Assembly: GCA_030159075.1 (NCBI GenBank)
Contig: BROG01000537.1
Location: 1 to 64,000, forward strand
Reading direction: 5' to 3'
Length of the DNA stretch: 64,000 bases
Source of the DNA: Atrina japonica
Taxonomy: Eukaryota; Mollusca; Bivalvia; Pterioida; Pinnidae
The notes under the pieces are model-generated. The model ran no database searches. It had not been told where the DNA came from and saw only the letters and a program-made list of their open reading frames with translations. This document shows, in pieces, positions 10,955 to 24,031 of this stretch. Position numbers and translations under genes: made by a program. Each line of letters begins with the position of its first letter. The first letter of the stretch is position 1.

Positions 10955-11705
10955 ATTTTAGCATTCACTATGTTTTACATGTATGTTTGTGTATAGTTTT
11001 TATATTTTGGTATAATTGTACAATATTTACTATGCTTTATATTTTGGTATTTATTATGTTTTTTATTTTGGTATATTCCAATATTTACTGTGTTTAATAT
11101 TTTGGTATTGTCCAATATTTACTATGTTTTATATTTCGGTATTTATTATGTTTTATATTTTGGTATTGTCCAGTATTTACTATGTTTTATAATATAGTAT
11201 TTCACTATGTTTTATATGTATGTTTGTGTATAGTTTTTATATTTTGGTATAATTGTACAATATTTACTATGCTTTTTATTTTGGTATATTGTCCAATATT
11301 TACTATGCTTTATATTTTGGTATTTATTATGTTTTTTTATTTTGGTATATTGTCCAATATTTACTATGCTTTATATTTTGGTATTTATTATGTTTTTTTA
11401 TTTTGGTATATTCCAATATCTACTGTGTTTAATATTTTGGTATTGTCCTATATTTACTATGTTTTATATGTATGTTTGTTTATAATGTTCTTATTTTGCA
11501 ATATTTACCATGTTTTATATTTCGTATGTTTTTTATTTTGGTGTTTTAAAATATATATTATGTTTTATATATTGTCTAATATTAAATAGGTTTTATATTT
11601 TGGTATTTCCTGGGTTTTTATTTTGGTGTTTTCCAATACTTACTTTTTTGTATTATGTTTTAAATATTATATTGTCAATATCTACTATGTTTTGGTTTGG
11701 TATGG
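10955..11705 (+). repeat. Minisatellite, ~34-46-bp units
   Basis: Units are built from TTTACTATGTTTTATATTTT and GGTATTGTCCAATA with length variants. Larger blocks repeat twice (near 10975-11110 and 11210-11410). Open frames inside it are an artefact of the repeat. Confidence 0.85.
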
Positions 11706-12060
11706 ACTTACAGCATACATTTTGGTCGGTATGTAAAGATGTATAAAAAAGCCAATATTAAAGTTCTGATCTTTAGATGATCAGTATGGTACGCCATCGA
11801 CAATTGATTTGTAGCAACGTCTTTGACAGTAGTGATAAGATTTAGTTACATACACTGCGAACGCAGTTCTTGAGTGCAACGTCCAGTTGTTTTAGAGTTA
11901 ATATAGTTACATGTCCCTGACGATACAAAAATGGTATAGGGACGTTAGGGACCTGTCTCTAAGATACAAATATAAATCAACACTGACAGGAATGATCACT
12001 TCCTCTTATAGATATAAACAGTAATTTTCTGGAATAACAGTACAAAATATTATGATGTTA
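11706..12060. other. Gene-free DNA
   Basis: Nothing recognised. Confidence 0.6.
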
Positions 12061-12115
12061 GTAATTACAAGGTCGCTCGGTCTCTCTCGGTCTCTCTCTC
12101 TCTCTCTCTCATATA

Positions 12116-12185
<70 letters not shown>
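12061..12185. repeat. Compound (TC)n-(TA)n microsatellite
   Basis: A TCTCTC tract is followed directly by about 65 bases of TA repeats. Confidence 0.95.
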
Positions 12186-12186
<1 letters not shown>

Positions 12187-12268
12187 CTAATTTGTTTATC
12201 TTTGAAAGCTGCATGCTTAGATTAGATATCATTTATGTTTACCCATATTTTGTTCGTATATAAATCTA

Positions 12269-12276
<8 letters not shown>

Positions 12277-12339
<63 letters not shown>

Positions 12340-12353
12340 AGAGGGGGGAACTA
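12277..12353. repeat. (GA)n microsatellite
   Basis: A GA run ends in GGGGGGAGAGGGGGG. Confidence 0.95.
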
Positions 12354-12654
12354 CCTGTTGTCGTCAAATGTTTGTACAAATAAATTTTTATTTCAATCAC
12401 CTGCAAAAGGTGACTAGAGCTAAGCGTACATGTTTGTGCAGCTATATTCCATGTTGTGACATTTTCAAACAAATTAATTCTGTGTTTTCATTAAAGGCAT
12501 AATTCACTTGCGCAAAAACGTAATTGTAAAATACAATGATTATTTCAAAGTCAAACCACAATGATTTATCATTGATAATGAATATTTCATCAATTATATA
12601 TTATTTGAATATGAATTGTTTATTTAATGAAAATAGTGTACGATAGTAGAATGT

Positions 12655-12945
12655 AAAAAGTCTCAGATACTAAGGTATAAATCATTAAGATGTCCAGGAT
12701 ATTGGTACAAATCTGGTACAAAATGGACAAACACGGACCTCTTGAAATCAATAGGTGGGATCAGATGCCATGGAGGAGTAAGCATCCCCTGTCGACCGAT
12801 CACGCCCGCTGTGAGTCCATAGTCAAATTAAAATGAAATACGTGAGGAACGAATCCTCGTCATAATTGGTACAGACGTCTCAACAACCGCTATCGAACAG
12901 GTAACTCAACATTTCACTTGGTGAAACAGAGTAGTCGCAAACAAG
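12655..12945 (-). mobile_element. Penelope-like 3' tail, antisense
   Basis: The same tail as at 8735-9068, beginning near AAAAAGTCTCAGATACTAAG and running up to TTTCACTTGGTGAAACAGAG. It is truncated and decayed. Confidence 0.8.
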
Positions 12946-13059
12946 ACATGTATTTTGATAGACGAAAGTTAATTGTAGGTGTTGAATGCTTGAAAATAAC
13001 TTAAGCAATAATGCAGATCTTGGATACATGAAAAATATTTTAAACGATGTATAACAAAA

Positions 13060-13275
13060 TGACGGTTTTAACAGCCTACAGAGAAAACAACAGGAAAGTA
13101 CTGACGGTTTTAACAGCCTACAGAGAAAACAACAGGAAAGTACTGACGGTTTTAACAGCCTACAGAGAAAACAACAGGAAAGTACTGACCGTTTTAACAG
13201 CCTACAGGGAAAACAACAGGAAAGTACTGACGGTTTTAACAGCCTATAGAGAAAACAACAGGAAAGTACTGTGTT
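13060..13275. repeat. 42-bp tandem repeat, 5 copies
   Basis: Five near-identical 42-base units start GACGGTTTTAACAGCC and end AGGAAAGTACT. Because 42 is a multiple of three, both strands stay open through the array (a 14-residue repeat with LTAYRENNRK on plus). There is no start, signal or context that supports a gene. Confidence 0.9.
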
Positions 13276-13399
13276 CTGTGACAAGTAACATTGCTAGCAA
13301 CATCGTATAAGCATACATCGTGTATCTGAAAAATAATAACTGATAATCACAATGTCTTTGTCTGAAAAAGGTTAGTGTACATTACATGCTAGAACAGTG

Positions 13400-13556
13400 T
13401 GTGACCGGTCGACAGGGGATGCTTACTCCCCCCATGGCACCTGATCCCACCTCTTGGTTTCCAGAGGTCCGTGTTTGTCCATTTTTACCGGATTTGTATC
13501 TATGTCCTGGACATTCTATTGATTTATACTTTGGTATCTGAAATTTTTTATATTGC
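13400..13556 (+). mobile_element. Penelope-like 3' tail fragment
   Basis: Matches the family tail from TGTGACCGGTCGACAGGGGA to the terminus ending TCTGAAATTTTTTATA. Confidence 0.8.
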
Positions 13557-14802
13557 AATAATATTCATAATCACTTTTGCATGAAATTATTCAAAGAGAT
13601 ATCTGATAATCAAGCTTATATAATCCTCGATCCCCGTACTTTATAAATTGTGTTTACTCACACGTAATTATCATAAACATAATACCAAAGTTATAATACT
13701 TAATACGATCACATTTATCAATTAGACTTCATAGAAAAATAGATTTTCTGAAGGGAAATTGGTATCATACAAGGTCAAATGATAAATTTTAATGGATAAC
13801 TATTATAATTATTATTCTTAAAATGTGTGGATATTAAGATAAAATGTGTTTATTAAGAGGCTCAAGGACAAAAAAAAAGATAGGAAAACAAAGGTAAAAT
13901 CTATAATGATGAACAATAGACTAGTACATAAGCCGACTTCACTGGTTCACCAGTAAATTATGACACCAGGCTATATATTACCTTAACACAAAAATGTGCG
14001 TAACAATGCGGTATTGTATTCCGAAATACCGTAGATGAGATGTTATATTTAAACTTATAGAATGAAACCACGTTAAATTGTAAATAGATAGTAAATAGAT
14101 ACTCGCACTAGGTTCATTGTATCTTAAAGGGGCATTAGCTGTGGTTTTTTTCTCAAAATTTTTATTTTTCCTTTTTACTATTTAGATATAGAGTGACAAA
14201 AATAAGGTATATACATAGGCATAAAAATTCTTAAATTCCTATATAGTTTGTGAAAATTGCTTGAGAAACCCAGGTTTGGCACTTTCCAATTGCAATTGAT
14301 TAACTCAATCATACTATTTGTTAATGAATACCAAACTGGACTTGATCTTATTGTTACAAAATAAGTAGTAAAAGTAGAAAAAATCGAAATATTTGTTTTT
14401 GGCATGCTCAGCCAATCAGATTTCAGGATTAGCCAAAGTTGAGTAAGATCTTTAGACTTAAGTAATTGTTAAGTTTTATGGTGCCAGGCCCTGATATAGC
14501 AACGCCATTTTTTTCTCAACATTTTTGTCCCCCTACTGTAGGTATATAGACATAAGTCATACTTATGTCACTTTTCTTTGTTACATTGGAATCTGTTAAA
14601 TAAGTTGCAGATACTTCTGTAGGACTCTATTAACTTGAATATGTAATGTTCAAAATTAAAATTCAAAGTACTGAAAGCACTGATACTAGTTGATGGTAAT
14701 CGTTATAATATGTATGTCTGTGACTGGAATAATACACTCAATACTGAAACATATACATTGTTTTGTTTAGGCTACATATGTTTGAAAATAAAATTGAAGA
14801 AG
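13557..14802. other. Gene-free DNA with a dispersed repeat
   Basis: The stretch near 14411-14490 (GCCAATCAGATTTCAGGATT, then AGCCAAAGTTGAGTAAG) resembles the plus-strand stretch near 40617-40700, so it is a dispersed family. No exon is recognised. Confidence 0.55.
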
Positions 14803-16800
14803 TACCAATCAATAATCAAAACTCAAGTCCATTATATCACGACGATTCATATGCAAATGGTCTCAACATGAAGAACAATTACGAATCCCAAACGGGATAA
14901 GATCAGGTGTCCGGAAGGAGTCAGCGCCTTCTTCTGGCATGCCACACCCGTCGCAAATGTTCCATGGAAACCTTTCTAGTTCGATGAACAGGTCAAATTC
15001 CGTAAAAAGGTCCAGTTTGGTGATGAGGTCAAGTTCGGTGAAAAGCATGATTGGCGAAACGGAGTCACTGTCTGTGGCCGTGATCCAGAATACTATCTAA
15101 TCTCTCTAAGAGGGGGGGCTTCATAATGTTTAACAAGATCCCCGTATCGACCATAAAAGTTCTTAAACGACGACTCCAAGAGTTCAACAACGTAACCTTG
15201 TGTAAGTAGTTTATTGGTTAGTCGTTTAGCTCTCAGAATAAAACATTCATAAGAAGAGCATGCCCTGGCATAACGTATAAGTTGTGAAATGAAAACGCCA
15301 TAGGAAGGAGAAGATGGAATATTACTACTTAGAAACGGGAAGTTTGTGATATGGAAATTGAAATTTCTCGTTTGTCATAAAGGGATGTATGAAGTTGATC
15401 GTCTTTTCCAAACGACAGGAGTTCATCTAGGTAAGAAGCAGATCTGTTGCTCTCTGTCATCTCATTGATCTTTAGCTCAACAGGATACATCTGGCCGAGG
15501 TACTTCTGAAATTCTGAATTATTTATGGACAGAACAACGTCGATATACCTGTAAGTAAAATTGAACCGAGATGCTAACTGTTTGTTTCCTTTGGAGAGCA
15601 GAGACTGTATAAAGTCCGCTTCATATGAATACAAAAATATGTCAGCCAAGACAGGTGCACAATTGGTACCCATTGGAATGCCGACAATCTGTTGGAAAAT
15701 TTTTCCCGCAAAAACCACGAAGATGTTGTCTACTAGAAACCCCAGCATCTTGATAATATCGTCTTTAGTGTACTTGTTATTGGAATCAAAGTGTTCCTGG
15801 ACAAAATAAGGTTCTTCATGACCTAACACCAAATATTTATATCTGCGATTTCCATTTTTGCATACAAAAGAGTTTTGTATAATAGGTGTTTTTGAGTTTT
15901 TGATGAGGGATTGTTGTGTTAAGGGTCGAAAAATCAAAAGACCTGATGCTTGTAATATGTTTGAACTTTGGAGATTTAAAATGTTCCAACAATTCCTTTG
16001 AATTCTTTAGGATCCACATCTGATTGACTCAGCTTCTTTATTAGGCCGTTATACAGTACTTCTGAAGACCTTGTTTAATATGTGTTAGAAGCTTGGTAAG
16101 CAAAATAGATAAAAGCTTGGTGGAACATTTATATGACCCCGCAATGAAGCGGTGTTTATGGGGATTTTCATAATCCAATAAATATATAGCAATTTAAGCT
16201 CCGTGTCACTTGTGGGTATTCCAAACGAAGCGAGAGCGGATTTATGATTTATGATTAGTCCAAATTCCTCTTGTAGGATGCTGAAGTAGTATCGCCTGCA
16301 GACAAATGTGAAGTTGTCTCTGACAACATCAGGGTTACGAAAAATTGAATTGTGTTTTGTGTTGACACAATGTTTAAGTCCTCGAATACTTCGTTTAAGA
16401 ACATTACTGATCGACTTAATCCACTCCGAAAGAATATCAGGTTCGGCATCTTCTTTCTTAGCCCAGCATATGGCGTACTCTTCACATGCGTCCATAATAA
16501 TTTCAGTTTTGGTGCCATGTAAACGATACAGGTTCCCTATATTTTGGGCCTTTGCATAAAAGATCTCTCGGTTTTCTGTTGCGCACAATGTTGAGATCAT
16601 CTGTAACATCATGGCCACATGGAGAGTACATGAATTCAGATGTAGAACAGGTATAAGGCGGAATGTTCTGGGAAAGGCTGGGTAATTTGAGTTGCTGCAG
16701 ATTTGCTTTGTAAATAAAGATCTTAGAGGCAACTGAACGCGTATAGCTATAGGAAATACATGGTGAAAGATATAGCAGGTTGATTTCAATAAAGGATACC
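14803..16800 (-). pseudogene. Second Penelope-like RT family, decayed copy
   Basis: Minus-strand frames cover an upstream region (HGTKTEIIMDACEEYAICWA, EEFGLI), then the RT palm with IFQQIVGIPMGTNCAPVLAD and a catalytic box that reads RYIDVVLS, where the family has YIDD. Loss of the second aspartate would abolish polymerisation. Frameshifts and stops also break the ORF. The 3' tail (GATCAGGTGTCCGGAAGGAG on the plus strand) differs from the tail of the more common family here. It was probably an element of about 2 kb. Confidence 0.8.
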
Positions 16801-16869
16801 AGACTTTTTACCGAGGAAATGCAGCATGTTATTTTAGAGTTAACGAATTAGCAAAAACCTGCGTGCATC

Positions 16870-17775
16870 ATGCAATTTTATAATAGACAATGTATTTGTA
16901 ATGTTCGGAGACGTGGTCTTTCAACAAACTGTCGGCATTCCTATGGGAACCAATTGTGCTCCTTTATTGGCCGACCTGTTCCTTTATTCATACGAAGCAG
17001 ACTTCATTCAGAAACTGCTGAATCAAAAGAAGATAAAGTTAGCGGTGTCCTTTAATTTGACATTTAGATATATCGACGACGTTTTGTCAATTAATAATGA
17101 CAATTTTCATACATATGTCAATGCGATATATCCCATCGAACTAGAAATTAAAGATACAACAGAATCAAGTACACACGCTTCATACTTAGACATTTTACTT
17201 AATATAAACACAGACGGGAAATTAGCAACTATTCTATACGATAAACGCGACGATTTCGGATTTCCCATCGTAAATTTTCCACATTTAAGTAGTAATATCC
17301 CTCAGGCACCTGCATATGGAGTTTATATTTCACAAATGATCCGATATGCCAGGGCGTGCACAACATATGAAGATTTCATATACAGAGGTAAACTACTCAA
17401 TGACAAATTATTGACACAGGGATATCGAAAACCGCGTTTAATGTCAACGTTCCGCAAATTTTATGGTCGGTATAATAGTCTTGTTTGCGACTACTCTGTT
17501 TCACTAAGTGAAATGTTGAGTTGCCTTTTCGTTGGCTGTTGTTGAGACGTCTGTACCAATTGTGACGAGGATACACTCCTCACGTGTTTCATTGGACTTG
17601 ACTGTGGACACACTGCGGGTGTGACCGGTCGACAGGGGATGCTTACTCCTCCATGGCACCTGATCCCACCTCTTGGTTTCCAGAGGTCCGTGTTTGTCCA
17701 TTTTTACAGGATTTGTATCTATGTTCTGGACATCCTATTGATTTATACTTTGGTATTTGAAATTTTTTATATTTT
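16870..17775 (+). mobile_element. Penelope-like element, 5'-truncated copy with open RT C-terminus
   Basis: A largely intact frame of about 214 residues holds VVFQQTVGIPMGTNCAP, the catalytic RYIDDVLSINN, then YLDILLN, GVYISQMIRYARACTTYEDF and FRKFYGRYNSLVCDYSVSL. This is the palm-to-thumb part of a Penelope-like RT. Everything upstream of the palm is missing. After the stop at 17543 the family tail continues to TTTGAAATTTTTTATA. I see no GIY-YIG endonuclease. The assignment to Penelope-like elements rests on general RT resemblance and the truncated, tailed copy structure. Confidence 0.75.
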
Positions 17776-18562
17776 AAAATAAGTACAATCGTGACCATGG
17801 AAACATCACATTTTTTCACATCCTTTATCATTTATATCACATGTGAGTACTGTTAATGTATTTATTTTGCTTTTATAAATAACAAACTACATGTACATAG
17901 ATCTGCGATATGATTATAAAGCCTTATGCTTATATACATCGCTGCATACATATTCAATTTTCTTTATCGCTGGTAACAGTATTGTGCCCTTACACTGTAC
18001 TTCCCATCTGTAGCACTTAAATCTCTAGGCCAATATGTGTACATGTAAAACATTTTCCCAACTTCAAAGACTGCCGCGAGTTTCTCGTCTGTTAATAATA
18101 TAATGTGTTATTAACCCCCGTACTGCAAAATGTGCTTTAACTTGATCCCAATAAACAACTTATCATAACATTACTCAGTTGATGGAATAACAACTCGTAA
18201 AAATGTTTTCTGGATTCTTTTGCAAGATTTTATGCCAATGCAAAGTTGTATCATTGATCGTTCGTTGTTTAGCTATCTTTAGAGCTATTTTGTCTCATAT
18301 TGTTTTTTACTTGATAAATACATGATTATTTGTGTTTACATATCGTCAGAGATTTTCTTGTAGCATATTGTTTTCTAACTTGCAAAACACATCATGTTTA
18401 TGCGTACCTGTCATAAAAGTGTTTTCTTGTAGATTTTTAAAAATTTGTTTAACACAAATTTTGTTTCGAGCATTCCAATTTATCTCCGTTCTTAATCTAT
18501 AATTATCCTAGTAATAGTCTCCATGCATCATTATCAGCTATCAAAGCACAAAGTTAAAAAGC
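17776..18562. other. Gene-free AT-rich DNA
   Basis: No exon, RNA gene or clear repeat is seen. Confidence 0.6.
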
Positions 18563-18690
18563 AGGGGACGCTGACTCCTTCCGGACACCTAGTCCTATCC
18601 CGTTTGGGATTCGCAATTGTTCTTCATGTTGAGATCATTCCATATCTAATTCGTCGTGTTCTAATGGACTTGAGTTTCGATTATTAATTG
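18563..18690 (+). mobile_element. 3' tail of the second Penelope-like family
   Basis: GCAGGGGACGCTGACTCCTT and the following bases match, in the opposite orientation, the tail of the copy at 14803-16800, down to the segment with GGACTTGAGTTTCGATTATT. Confidence 0.7.
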
Positions 18691-19904
18691 GTTACATTTT
18701 TACCTGTTAAGGAATTGACATTGTTTCAGGGTTAGCTATTTCCATTTGCAAAGTCAGATCTTAAGCAACAGGAACCATCTTATCAGTTTCGAATGGATTC
18801 GAAGTGACCATGTCAATTGAATCACAACCATCAATTGATACCATTTGTCTGTATATATTTTGCATGGAAGGTTGTAATCAAATGTTGTAAAGCTCAACAT
18901 TCATTACCAAACCAATTTGAACACGACCCACCCCCCTCCCCCCAAAAAAAACTATAGAATCTACCCAAATGTTGTAAAGATTACATTCCATTTCCAAATC
19001 AAATGAATGTTTTACATCGACCACAAAATTAATGTTCTGTCTACAAATGTTGTAAAGATATTTTTTCATTTCAATGATCATTTTTTGTATACTTTATGTT
19101 ATTTCGGATTTATAAAAAAATCAAAGTAACGTCTTAATTCTAGTTTGCTTTATATGTGGATAGCTATTGGTGTTACAGTATGGAGGGTTTAGATAATAAA
19201 TTTCAATTTAGGATTTACTTGACATTATCAAATTCTAATTGTGTCTGGGGATATCGCGATTATACAACATAGTCTGCACTTGGGGGTAATATCTTGAATT
19301 GACATCTGGTTCCAGTAGCTCGCCAGATTTATCTCTCTGATTTAAATGATTCATAAGAGATCTATAAGACTTTCACTCTTTTGGTGCTGTTATGCTTGTC
19401 ATTCATCAAATTAAAGTTTTTTATCACTTAACTTTAGTTAATTGCCAAACAATCCATAGACATTTTGTAACTAGTTTTCTCATTGGATGTATTTCTTGAA
19501 AGCGGAGCTCGTAAATGTCAATGGTTTGTAAAGGTTACTTTTGTGGGAAAAAGGGGACTTGATTTTTGGACTTAAACTAATGAATTCACTGCTATTTGTA
19601 CTTTACATTGTTTAAATTTTACTTTTATTAAGTTAGCTAAGCGGAACTGTTATATTTTACATTCTGTTTAAATTAATAATGATTCGGACATTGAAATAAA
19701 AAGAAACTGTTAAATTTTATTTGGATTTCGTTTTTCAGTATACTCATACAGTATAACTCTGTTTATTACATGGTGGAGAATCTAAAAACAAAATTAAAAT
19801 GTCAAACAAATCCAGAAGTGATGACATCAACACTGGCAACAATTATTAATATGGGATTAGACGAAACTCAGAAGACATATCAGATCAGTACTAAACAACA
19901 GTTC
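18691..19904. other. Gene-free DNA, possible 5' LTR and leader of the gypsy element
   Basis: No exon is seen. A possible primer-binding region (ACATGGTGGAGAATC near 19768) just precedes the gag-like frame, so the upstream few hundred bases may be an LTR. I found no second LTR in the window to confirm it. Confidence 0.35.
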
Positions 19905-20485
19905 TGACAAAGTGTCTATTTCAAAATATTCTGGTTTCGGTAGTGAAAATGAACAGAATTTCTTGACAGAATTTGAATCTTTTTGTGTGCTTAAAAACCT
20001 CAATGACGATAAAAGGAAAGTAGCACCTTTTCATTTATATTTAAAAGGGCCTGAATTGGTGTGGTTCAATGCCTTACAAGGAGAGTTCAAATCGATCTCA
20101 TTCCATTGGACAAAATGCGAAACATGACATGTTCGATTAAAGTATGGTTGCACAAAGTGTCTTATTTGAAAGTTTAAAACTTAAGAGGAATTCCACAGTA
20201 AAATCATGGAAAGGGGGTACAGGCTTCAAAAACCTGAGCGAGACTTGATTACTAAATTCATTAATGAATCGCCTACCCAGCATGCCTTCTTCGTAAGAGC
20301 TACTTCTGTAAAATGCTTTAAAAACGCCCTCCTACAGGCCAAACTAAGAGAGGCATATGGATATCGGTTTCAACCGACAATAGCTGCCGTTGACCGGATA
20401 CCTGTAGGTAATAGATATGAAGAACGACGAGCCGGCCAAGAAGACTTGTTGTTCACATTAATGAAATAATTAACAAACAGACTAG
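19905..20485 (+). pseudogene. Ty3/gypsy gag remnant
   Basis: A frame reading YSGFGSENEQNFLTEFESFC followed by a hydrophobic/WF segment (LVWFNALQGEF) has the look of a Ty3/gypsy capsid N-terminus (F.G...E....F...FE..., then W...L). It then breaks into several frames. Sequence resuming at 23165 and again at 37712 gives RT and RNase H of the same type, so this is the 5' coding part of one nested, decayed retrotransposon. Confidence 0.6.
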
Positions 20486-20487
20486 AA

Positions 20488-23162
20488 TATAAAAAATCTC
20501 AGGTACCAGATACTCCCCTGACCATTCCATCTTATCTATGAGAGTGCGTAAAATCGAAAAAATATACCACTGGACCAACAATCCCACCTTCAGTACCCCC
20601 TTCCATAGACAACGTGAAGAATTTTGAATTAAACAGCTTGGCACTGCATACCCCTATGGATGTAACGATAATATCCAAAGTGTTGGCAATCTATCAAGCC
20701 CACTGTGTAAAGGTGTTAATGTGATGGAACTTTTTAATTCTAACGTAAGACGTAAACGAAGTCACGGACATCGTTCATACAACCGACCCTACATACATGA
20801 TGTCACTTTTTCATCTCTTTTACCTTACGTTAACAAAAAAATTGGGTCTTCATCACATTCGCAGCAAACTTTATTCTGTTCCTTTTACAATTCTTAATGA
20901 ACTTTTTCAGGAAGCAAGAATGAACCCCTACACGGATTCTTCAACCCCAGAATACATACTGAACTCCGTTATAATGGACATCGCTTATCACAGACTGTTT
21001 AAGCCTGCACGCGTTACAAACGATGACTGTTCTGAACAGAAACGTCTTTTCTTTAAACTTAAATTTACAAATAAAGGCATAGACGCTTTAAACATTGGCA
21101 ATATTCTAAATCACAAAAAAGTTCAGTCGTGTGTTCCATCATATTTTAAATTTAAGAGCACGCCTTGAATTCCATATAGCTATATACCTAGCATTGCATC
21201 AAAGGTATTCAATTACAAACAGGTTTTGCAGTTCCTGGACATCAACCATCTTCTACACAACACTGTCACATGTTCATGTGCTTCATCTCCTTTCAAATAC
21301 AATCCTATCGGGCATGTCATCACCGGCGACGTTTCTATTGTTGAAAATGAAGCCTCAAAAAACTTATTTTAAGGGGCCCTAAATACCGGGAAGCCCGTTC
21401 CTTTAGTTGGCGTCAGAATTTCAGTTTAGTTACGAATTCTGTCGAAGATTATGCCAGACGACGGGCCAAACACGAAGACGTACAACCAGACACTTTGTCT
21501 GAGTGGCTAAAAGCCACACGATGGTTGATAAAATATCGTATTCGAAAACTTAAAGGGACTATAAAAAACACGTTATCCCTCTGTATTTAGTGATCTAGAA
21601 GTACTAACTGAACTGGATAGATAGCATGACCAATATGTACTGGTACCAGCAGACAAAGCCTCAATTAATATAGTTTTTATTTGTAAGGCACATTACTATA
21701 ATTGTTTATTAGAAGAACTTGGGGTTAATACGAATTCTGGTAATCCTACATACACACGTAGCTCACTTTCAAAGGACGAGATCCTTCAAAATCACGTGTC
21801 CGTATTACGCTCATTTGATATACCTGCAACGGATACCGATTTTGAGCTACCATATTTATATTGGGTTACTAAACTTCATAAAACCCCATAAAAGCTAAGA
21901 TACATAGCAGGATCCAGCAAATGTTCTACCAAACCTTTATCTTTACTCCTTACCAAGATATTGACAGCCGTTAAGGAGAAACTTCAACAATACCGTACTG
22001 TTGCTTATTCCAGAAGCGGTGTAAATCATATGTGGATACTAAAAAAATTTAAACAGCTTTTAGAAAATTTGAAGGCACACCATTCACAGTATCAAAACAT
22101 ATGATTTCTCTACTCTTTACACAACGATTCCACATAAAAAATTAAAAGAAAGACTTTTTAGCATCATAGACAACTGCTTTTTTTTCACTAAAGGTGGTAC
22201 CCGAAAATTTAAATATCTAGTGATTGGCTATCAGGATACTTATTTTGTCAAACACCACTCTGGTTCTACACATGAATACACTGAAGTTGATATAAAAACA
22301 TGCTGGAATTTCTAATAGACAATATATTTGTAATGTTCGGAGGCGTGGTCTTTCAACAAACTGTCGGTATTTCTATGGGAACCAATTGTGCCCCTTTATT
22401 GGCCGACCTGTTCGTTTATACATACGAAACAGATTTCATTCAGAAACTGTTGAATCAAAAGATGAAAAAGTTAGCGGTGGCTTTTAATTTGACAATTAGA
22501 TATATCGACGACGTTTTGTCAATTAATAATGACAATTTTCATACATATGTCAATGCGATATATCAAAGCGAACTAGAAATTAGAGATACAACAGAATCAA
22601 GTACACACGCTTCATACTTAGACATTTTACTTAATATAGACACAGACGGGAAATTGGCAACTAAGCTATACGACAAACGCGACGATTTCGGTTTTCCCAT
22701 CGCAAATTTTCCACATTTAAGTAGTAATATCCCTCAGTCACCTGCATATGGAGTTTATATTTCACAAATGATCCAATATGCCAGGGCGTGTACAACATAT
22801 GAAGATTTCATATACAGAGATAAACTACTCACTGACAAATTATTGACACAGAGATATCGAAAACCGCGTTTAATGTCAAAATTACTCTGTTTCACTAAGT
22901 GAAATGTTGACTTACCTTTCGTTGGCGGTTGTTAAGACGTATGTACCAATTGTGACGATGATTCACTCCTCACGTATTTCATTGTACTTGACTGTGACTC
23001 ACGGCGGGTGTGACCGGTCGACAGGGGATACTTACTCCTCCATGGCACCCGATTCCACCTCTTGGTTTCCAGTTGTCCGTGTTTGCTCATTTTTACCGGA
23101 TTTGTATCTATGTCATGGACATTCTATTGATTTGTACTTTGGTCTCTGAGATTTTTTATATG
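20488..23162 (+). mobile_element. Penelope-like element, near full length, inserted in the gypsy element
   Basis: The longest copy of the main family in the window. Decayed frames from about 20700 (SHGHRSYNRPYIHDVTFSSL) and 21300 (SYRACHHRRRFYC-type shadow of the GHVITGDVSIVE region) lead into a 200-residue open RT segment at 22300-22902 with VVFQQTVGISMGTNCAPLLA, the catalytic RYIDDVLSINN and GVYISQMI. The 3' tail ends CTGAGATTTTTTATA. The 5' edge carries the reverse complement of that terminus (TATAAAAAATCTCAG at about 20493), so the insertion is bounded by 15-base inverted copies of the tail end. Gypsy sequence flanks both sides. Confidence 0.75.
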
Positions 23163-23164
23163 AT

Positions 23165-23825
23165 ACAGATAATGAACATATTTTGTGTGCAAATAGCTCT
23201 GTAGAAGACAAGATAAACACATACAAAGATAGTGTATCTGATGTATTTCTCTCAATTTTTTCTGTGAATTCTGAACTTGACTCAAATGACATTCAGAGAT
23301 TGCAAAATCTTTTGTGGGATAACAAGGACGTCTTCGTTACCGAAGATAATCCTGATATAGGTTTATGCGTGTGGTACAACACACAATTCATCTTAAGACT
23401 AACGCGATTTATCAAACATCACAAACCATATTGTTTACCTTCTGAAAAACGGGGAGTTTTGCGTCATCAGCTTGACTATTTGTTAAAGAAAATGAAGATT
23501 TACCGATCACAAGTTCAATCGTATTAATTTCTAAAAGAAAGAAACAGAGTGACAAGCCTACTGAAATTTCAAAGGAATACAGTGTGATAACCTATCGTTT
23601 CTTTTGTGATTTCTGTTACCTGAATTCCCAAAGTCAGGATTTTCGATATAATATACCCAGTTTACAGGAACTAACGGAATCGTTTTCGGAACGAACACCT
23701 AACTACATCAGAAGTATTGACCTAAGTTCCGGATTCTTTCAAATGGGTATTTCACAAGAATCCACAAAATATACAGCGTTCAATACTTGTTTTGGAACAT
23801 ACATTTCAAATGCTCATGGATAAAG
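23165..23825 (+). pseudogene. Ty3/gypsy reverse transcriptase, first part
   Basis: Frames read a typical approach region (RLQNLLWDNKDVFVTED, later HHKPYCLPSEKRG with the H.LDYLLKK helix) and then the fingers/palm with SLQELTESF, RSIDLSSGFFQMGI (the D of motif A) and TKYTAFNTCFGTY. One frameshift separates the two halves near 23530. The frame runs straight into the MITE at 23826 and resumes in register after it. Confidence 0.8.
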
Positions 23826-24031
23826 CATAGGCGTCGGAGCCGGGGGTGGGCTAGGGGGGGCTTAGCCCTCCCCCCCCACTTTTTTTGCAAAGATAGGCAT
23901 TGGTGTTGAAATTTCTGGCGTGTGTGTGTTTTAAGTTGGTTTAGCCCCCCCCCCCCCACTTCTGGCGTGTGTGTGTTTTAAGTTGGTTTAGCCCCCCCCC
24001 CCCCACTTTCAATTTGCTTTCGACGCCTATG
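23826..24031. mobile_element. MITE inserted in the gypsy RT, 5-bp target duplication
   Basis: Ends are inverted: CATAGGCGTCGGAGC at the left, GCTTTCGACGCCTATG at the right. The flanks carry a perfect TAAAG duplication (23821-23825 and 24032-24036). The interior has poly-C tracts and a duplicated CACTTCTGGCGTGTGTGTG-type block and codes for nothing. A 5-bp duplication suggests a hAT5-like origin, but no transposase is present to confirm it. Confidence 0.85.

Noticed and set aside
13047..13310. A 5 x 14-residue repeat protein on either strand
   Set aside because: A 42-bp repeat automatically keeps frames open. There is no promoter, no conserved domain and no flanking exon.
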